Shown here: positions 59,035-64,000 of the stretch, piece by piece
How positions within the stretch are numbered: the stretch's first letter is position 1
Layout: each line of letters opens with the position of its first letter
Assembly (NCBI GenBank): GCA_004194705.1
Contig: SADC01000056.1
Span: 62,001 to 126,000 of the forward strand
Direction of reading: 5' to 3'
Length of the DNA: 64,000 bases
DNA from: Ditylenchus dipsaci
Taxonomy: Eukaryota > Nematoda > Chromadorea > Rhabditida > Anguinidae
Position numbers and translations under genes: made by a program
Notes under the pieces: generated by a model
The model's input: the letters and a program-made list of their open reading frames with translations, nothing else
Databases searched by the model: none
Told to the model about the DNA's origin: nothing

Positions 59035-59640
59035 TGACTCCTAAGTAATTTTTATATGCTTAAAACGATAAAAAAGTTATCTTGTGACATTTTTCTGAAC
59101 AAAAATGGATTTTTAAAAAAAAAAGTCTTGACCAAAATTCATCTTTTCGCCTCGGTCCACCAAGGCCATCTAACCTGAAGGGTACATGGATACCCCGAAA
59201 AGATGGAATTTGAACATAGTTTTGTTAACTGGGGCCTACCGCATGAAGAAACTCTGGCATGTATACATTTTTTACATCTAGAGTCTGTTTCGAGTAATTT
59301 GTGTCTAAGGTATGTGTGTGTGTGTGCATCTCAAATCCCTACCACCCCTTCCCCATCCCCAGCCCTCTAGCCCACTAAGCCCCTGCGCCCCCGCTTGAGA
59401 GTTAGAGATGCGCGCACTCACTACCTTAGACATGATTCCGAGCAAGATTCTTGATCGAAAATGCATAAAGAAACTCTTTTGCCCAGCTCCAAAGACCAAA
59501 ACGTGGTAGAATACCTTAATACAAGGTAATTTACTTTGGTCCCTCAAGGCAAAAAGTCACATTTTGGCCAAATATATTTTTTTAAACCAATTTTTGTGTC
59601 ATTTTAAGCATATAGAAATTACTTAGGAGTCGTTTAAACA
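59035..59640. mobile_element. Large foldback, GCGCGCACTCACTTACC family
   Basis: Left CATGTTTAAATGACTCCTAA, right TTAGGAGTCGTTTAAACATG. Core has TACATCTAGAGTCTGTTTCG, GAGAGTTAGAGATGCGCGCA and CTCACTACCTTAGACATGAT. Confidence 0.75.
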
Positions 59641-60384
59641 TGATTTCTAAATACGTGAAAAATACGCCGAAAAAATTCTTTCGGAATTTTATCAATTCCT
59701 AAATTTCTCTTCAGCAGCTATAAATGTTTTATAAATTGTTACTTTTATTTGTTTTCATTTACTTCATTTTCTGAAGATTTTTTTTGTTAAAGAAGCAATT
59801 ACTAGTTTAGCGAAGTTTAAATTTGATAACAAAATTCACGAGGAAGTAGGTGTGTGTGCTTGTGAAACTGCACTTAAAAAGATCTACGTATAGCATACCC
59901 TTTAAATGCGATTTTCAGTTCTGTTTGTGTTCACAAGTTTGGGTGTTATTTCAAAAAAAGGATATTCGAGAATGACTAATCTAATATTATGAATTAGCTG
60001 GTTTATTGTTCTGTTGCTGGTTGTGTGTTCAGTTGTTCAAGGGCAATCACACCACAAGGCAATAAGCAATTACAATTCTGCATACTTTCAAATTAGGTGA
60101 GCTTATTTAAGCTACAGTCGAATGTACCCGATTAACTGCTACCATATGGTCAACGATTTGACCAGGTAAACGGCTAGGGGGAGATTGCGCTAAACGAAAA
60201 TTGCCAATAACGGCTCTAGGTCGACGGTCAATTCGACGACAGGTCAATTCGTCGACATTTTCGTCAATCTTAGTTTTACCATGTCAATTGAGTAATTAAA
60301 TACAAACTCGATTTTAAAATGACTTTTTTCCTAATCCTAATATAAACCCTATCATTGGTAACTAGAAAAGGCGCTAACGCCAAA

Positions 60385-60655
60385 GGCCGCCCCTGGGTAC
60401 TCTTTAATGGGTACCACATCTTGAGTACCTCATCTGGATACCGCCTATGTACCACCACCTGAGTGTCCCTCTTGATACTTCCCCCTGGTTACCACCTCTT
60501 GATTATACTTACCTGGATACCACTTCACGGTTACCTCCACCTGGTCACTCTCATCTAAATACTACCACTTGAGTATCTCCTCATTGGCACTTTCAACTGT
60601 TTGCCACTTCCTAGGCACCCGCAGTGGGTACCACTTCCTCGGTACTCCACCTGGA
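60385..60655. repeat. ACCACCTGGATAC minisatellite
   Basis: About fifteen variants of ACCACCTGGGTAC / ACCTCTTGAGTAT in one orientation; inside the intron of the pseudogene. Confidence 0.6.
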
Positions 60656-60657
60656 CA

Positions 60658-60898
60658 TACGTATTTCCTCTAATAGGCGCACCGGTGCGCTTATTTTTCG
60701 ATCTCCGAAAATTGGAAAATTTGAAATTCGATCTCGAGATTTTGAGTGAAAATAAAAAATCTAAAAAGCGAAATCGGTAGAGCTCTTGAAGTTAAAAAAA
60801 CGCATAAACAGCTTTTCGAATATTGACTCTGCCCGAAATCCAGACCTTCAAAGTTGAGGGATGCCTATTAGAGCAGTTCTATTAGCGGAAATACCGTA
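60658..60898. mobile_element. TA-flanked MITE, inner word AATAGGCGCACC
   Basis: TACGTATTTCCTCTAATAGG at left, complement TACGGTATTTCCGCTAATAG at right. Interior CCGAAATCCAGACCTTCAAA resembles 4320-4345. Confidence 0.65.
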
Positions 60899-61806
60899 GT
60901 TAGATTTAAAAAAAACAACCGCCGCCGGCAGAATAAAATGTCATTAAATGATTGTTGGTAAGCGAATTTTTGTGGTTTTTTCTGCTGCTTTCTCTACATT
61001 TTAATGTGAAAGCAATAAGTTTGAAAAAATCACAGATAATTTCTTCAAAATCTCTAACTCTTCTGATTTTTCACATTTGGTCAATTTGCTTGTTCTTTTC
61101 TTCTTTTAACCTAATGAGCTGTTAAAAAATGCCATATTCTTTCAAATAGACCGCCGAATTTTTCGAAAAATATTGCTGGCTATAGAGTATCAATTTTGTA
61201 ATTTTTAGCGGACACTATGCTCGGGCTAAACGCTATATAGCTGTCAGAAGAACCGTGGTAGTTGGACGATAGAGGATATTATGGTGGTGGCTATTCCAGC
61301 TAATGCTACTATGGATGAAAACAACTGTACAGTATGGAGCATTATAGACAACCAAATAAAATTTTGTCATGTATTTTTAAATTCACGTTATTTTATTTTA
61401 TTTATTTTCTGGTTTTCTTGCTCTAAGCAAACGTATATCAATTATGTCAGACTGACAAGCTGTTTTTTAATCAAAATATTCCCTTCCTTCCTATTAAAGT
61501 ATTGTACTTTTCTAACGCAACTTTAGTAACCCAAATTTCACACTTCATATTACTTTTCCAAATTTATAACCTTAAACAACGGTATTAAAAAAATAATGGA
61601 ACATAAATAACATGCTAATTAAATATTTTCAAATTGCAAGATAGAAAAATCCTTTTTTTTTATCATACCATAGTGTCTCTAGTAATGTCGGGAAAAACTT
61701 CCGTATAATATAAATTTCTGCGTTCCTGCTAAGCGAAAAATAAATTCTGAAACGGATTCGGTTTTAGCATGGCCGATTCCGGATTTATCTTGCTCAGCCT
61801 TTTAAC

Positions 61807-62719
61807 TGGAGTTGTAAAACGGGAATATTCCCGGGAAACATTTCCGGGAATATTCCCAGAAACATTGGGAATATGTACTTCTATGTGTCCGACTAATCAA
61901 AATTGGAAACATTGCGAAAATGTTTCTTATGAATTGGCGGAGCATAGAAGAGTTCGGAAAGACAGACGTCGCGTACAATTCACGCAAAGCTCAGGAATCG
62001 GTAAGTGACATGATTTTAATGAACTCCCTCTTATTTTATACTTGTTGAATGCACGTCGATACAGTCAGCCAGGTCGTCTACATTAGAGCTGACGACTCCG
62101 TTTTGCGATTATTTTGAGTTCAGTTTATTTTTTAGCCAACTTTTTTAAGCCAGAGTTCAATTTTTATAGCATCTTTTTAACAGCTTTTAACGCTTAACAA
62201 AATGGCATAATCGGATTATTGTAGTTCAATTTCTTATTTCCGAAAAACAGCCTTTCAAAAGAAAATCGCAAAGGGGATTTTCATTTTTAAGCTTACAATT
62301 ATTTTGCGATTATTTTTTGAGAAGTTTTTTCGCAATAATTTGGACATAATTTCGATTAGATGTTACATACCGAAATGGAACTCAATTAAAATTAGCTCAG
62401 TAATGTAAAGTCTGTTTAACCACACGTTTTGTTATCATTGTCATAATTGAGCCGGAAAATGACAGAAATGACAATCAAAAAAATTTTACGCCATGTTTCG
62501 GATCAATTTTGACGATGATGATGAAAACGTATGGTTAAACAAACTTGACATTTTTCAGCTTACTTTAATTGATCTAAATTTTGGTATATATATTCATTCG
62601 GGACGTTAAAAATTGAAAAGAAAGCCAGATTTCCTATATTTCCCTATGTTTCCAATGTTTCCCAATATTTCCGGGAATATTGCCGGGTTTCTATATGTCC
62701 GGGAATTTCCACAACCCTA
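61807..62719 (+). mobile_element. hAT-type element, inner word GGGAATATTCCCGG
   Basis: Starts TGGAGTTGTAAAACGGGAAT, ends CGGGAATTTCCACAACCCTA; flanks CTTTTAAC (61799-61806) and TTTTTAAC (62720-62727) match 7/8. Frame 61880-62000 (TNQNWKHCENVSYELAEHRR) ends at a donor GTAAGT and may be a transposase exon remnant; not assignable. Confidence 0.65.
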
Positions 62720-62727
62720 TTTTTAAC

Positions 62728-64000
62728 TCACAGGGAACCCCGGGAAACGGAATTAGCAAAATCTGTTAATCTTATCTTGTATAGCTTATTTACTTATCGT
62801 ATCCAAAAAGATGTTTCCAATAAATCAATAAAATAAAGAGTTTTCAGCAAGAGAAACATGCAAAAATGCTTTACCTATCCAGAAGCCACTCACAGACTAG
62901 GAGTTACCACAGGAATTACCAGTCGAAAATCGTATTTTGAAAATTATATACCAAACCAAAAAGAATTGTCGTTGCAAATTGAGTCGTACTGTAGTCAAAC
63001 GCAACAGTTTTTCACTTAACTTTTTATTTTTAGAGTCTTCAAAATAATACTTAAAGTACAACTGCATTCTTAACATTGATGTAGTTTAACTTTCATCGCA
63101 ACTATAAATAAATTGCAGCATAGATTCGTTGCAGCTAATTACAAAAGTCTGAAGAGTGGCTAAAAAACGTTACCGCGAAAACTTGTACATTTAAAGTGCA
63201 CTTTTTCTGTTCACCCTCTAGTCAGATATGCCCATTAAAACGGCTCGTACAAGGGTCGACCAATTATCTGGGTAAAATTTTTTTTAGGTGAAATCTCGGG
63301 TATTTAGTCGGTATTTACCCGAAAGTTGGGGAAAATCTTCAAATTTCCATAGTCACGTTTTTCTTCAAAATTTTTTATTTATTGCTAGCGCAAGCATGCA
63401 GAGAAAAAGAAGGGCTCAAAACTAAAAAGTGCAGGAATACCACAAAAATCATTGTGCTGAAACAAAAACACTCTCTGACTTTTGAATTCGCTTTGAGACA
63501 CACCAAATTTAAACAATAATTTTTGCAAAATATAGTATTTTCACAAAAGGCTTAAATTGTTTTACCGCACTAAATTACTGATTTAGCCCTCCAAATCAAT
63601 TTTTTACCCCACCAAATTTGAATTTTGAGCTAAATACTCGTTTACCTTACCAAATTATTTATTTTTTCAACAAATTTGAATTTTTAGTGAAAGGCTGCAG
63701 TAAATGACTAAGTGTACTGAAACCTTGACTGAGACTAACAAAAAATTGAAAGTTATGAATGGGCAAGTTATTAAAGACAACTGCTCTCTGCAAGACCGGA
63801 TTAAAGAGGTCCAGGCTGACCGTTAGAAAGATGATGGCTATGGAAAGCCTCCTCCAGACTCCACTCGAACTATGGTTTAGGCAATGCTATGATTCAGGCG
63901 AAAAAAATTGCTTACCGAAGATTTACCGATTGCCTTGGTTCGCCGAGGTAAAATATCATGTACTAACCATTATCGCGCACGCTATGATGCAGCTCTTTTT
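62728..64000. other. No gene recognised
   Basis: AT-rich. A 42-codon ATG frame at 63698-63826 (KCTETLTETNKKLKVMNGQV ... DRIKEVQADR) has coiled-coil composition and may be an exon or transposon ORF1 scrap; nothing else supports it. Confidence 0.3.

Larger units (their letters stand above)
59972..61318 (+). pseudogene. Decayed paralogue of the Gly/Tyr peptide gene
   Basis: Exon 1 (59972-60096) matches 50630-50754 closely, but codon 7 is TGA at 59990-59992 where the active copy has CAA. The exon-3 homologue (61209-61318) keeps HYARAKRYIAVRRTVVVG, then a two-base loss gives a stop in place of the NRGYYGGGY tail. No exon-2 homologue is seen between 60097 and 61208; that space holds a minisatellite and a TA-type MITE. 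About 130 bp upstream and the AATAAA are conserved. The nonsense change is a substitution, so this is more than homopolymer error. Confidence 0.8.

Overview
The window is eukaryotic nuclear DNA: AT-rich, with short-intron genes (GT-AG, many introns of 45-60 bp), AATAAA signals and a dense load of small DNA transposons. Sigma-type GST, GT11 fucosyltransferase, S28 peptidase and CYP3-clan P450 genes with this intron style suggest an invertebrate, most likely a nematode (moderate confidence; no single diagnostic locus).

Layout. 63-3659 (+): 3' part of a RanBP9/10-like gene (SPRY end, low-complexity linker, CTLH). 4825-10564 (+): complete 12-exon S28 serine carboxypeptidase whose introns hold a Merlin remnant and several MITEs. 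13833-15674 (+): three-exon orphan secreted protein. 17509-20776 (+): CYP3-clan P450 lacking its N-terminal exon(s). 21176-21436 (-): lone first exon of a sigma GST. 24201-31812 (-): GT11 alpha-1,2-fucosyltransferase-like type II membrane protein. 36472-45281 (-): complete beta-glucuronidase in 14 exons. 48203-48511 (+): small secreted protein. 50630-52256 (+): Gly/Tyr-rich secreted peptide precursor with two KR-bounded units; its decayed paralogue is at 59972-61318. About 53480-54114 (+): divergent histone H3, a CenH3 candidate, lying between two ~195-bp inverted arms with TTAA flanks. 54785-58985: two 2.1-kb tandem copies containing minisatellites.

Most of the rest is transposon-derived: hAT elements with visible 8-bp target duplications, a Merlin remnant with a near-perfect 8-bp duplication, TA-flanked pogo-like elements (one still carrying a transposase C-terminus), TTAA-flanked foldbacks, mariner-like MITEs, and a large foldback family with a GC-rich centre. 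In four of these groups the outermost bases are constant while the next 8-15 bases, repeated inside each element, differ completely from copy to copy.

Caution: at least five conserved genes are each out of frame or out of intron phase by one base, in most cases beside a homopolymer, and the 2.1-kb duplicates differ mostly in homopolymer length. This looks like residual long-read consensus error, so single-base frameshifts here should not be read as pseudogenes without other data. The genes do not form one pathway; beta-glucuronidase and the fucosyltransferase are adjacent and both act on glycans, but nothing in the sequence links them further.
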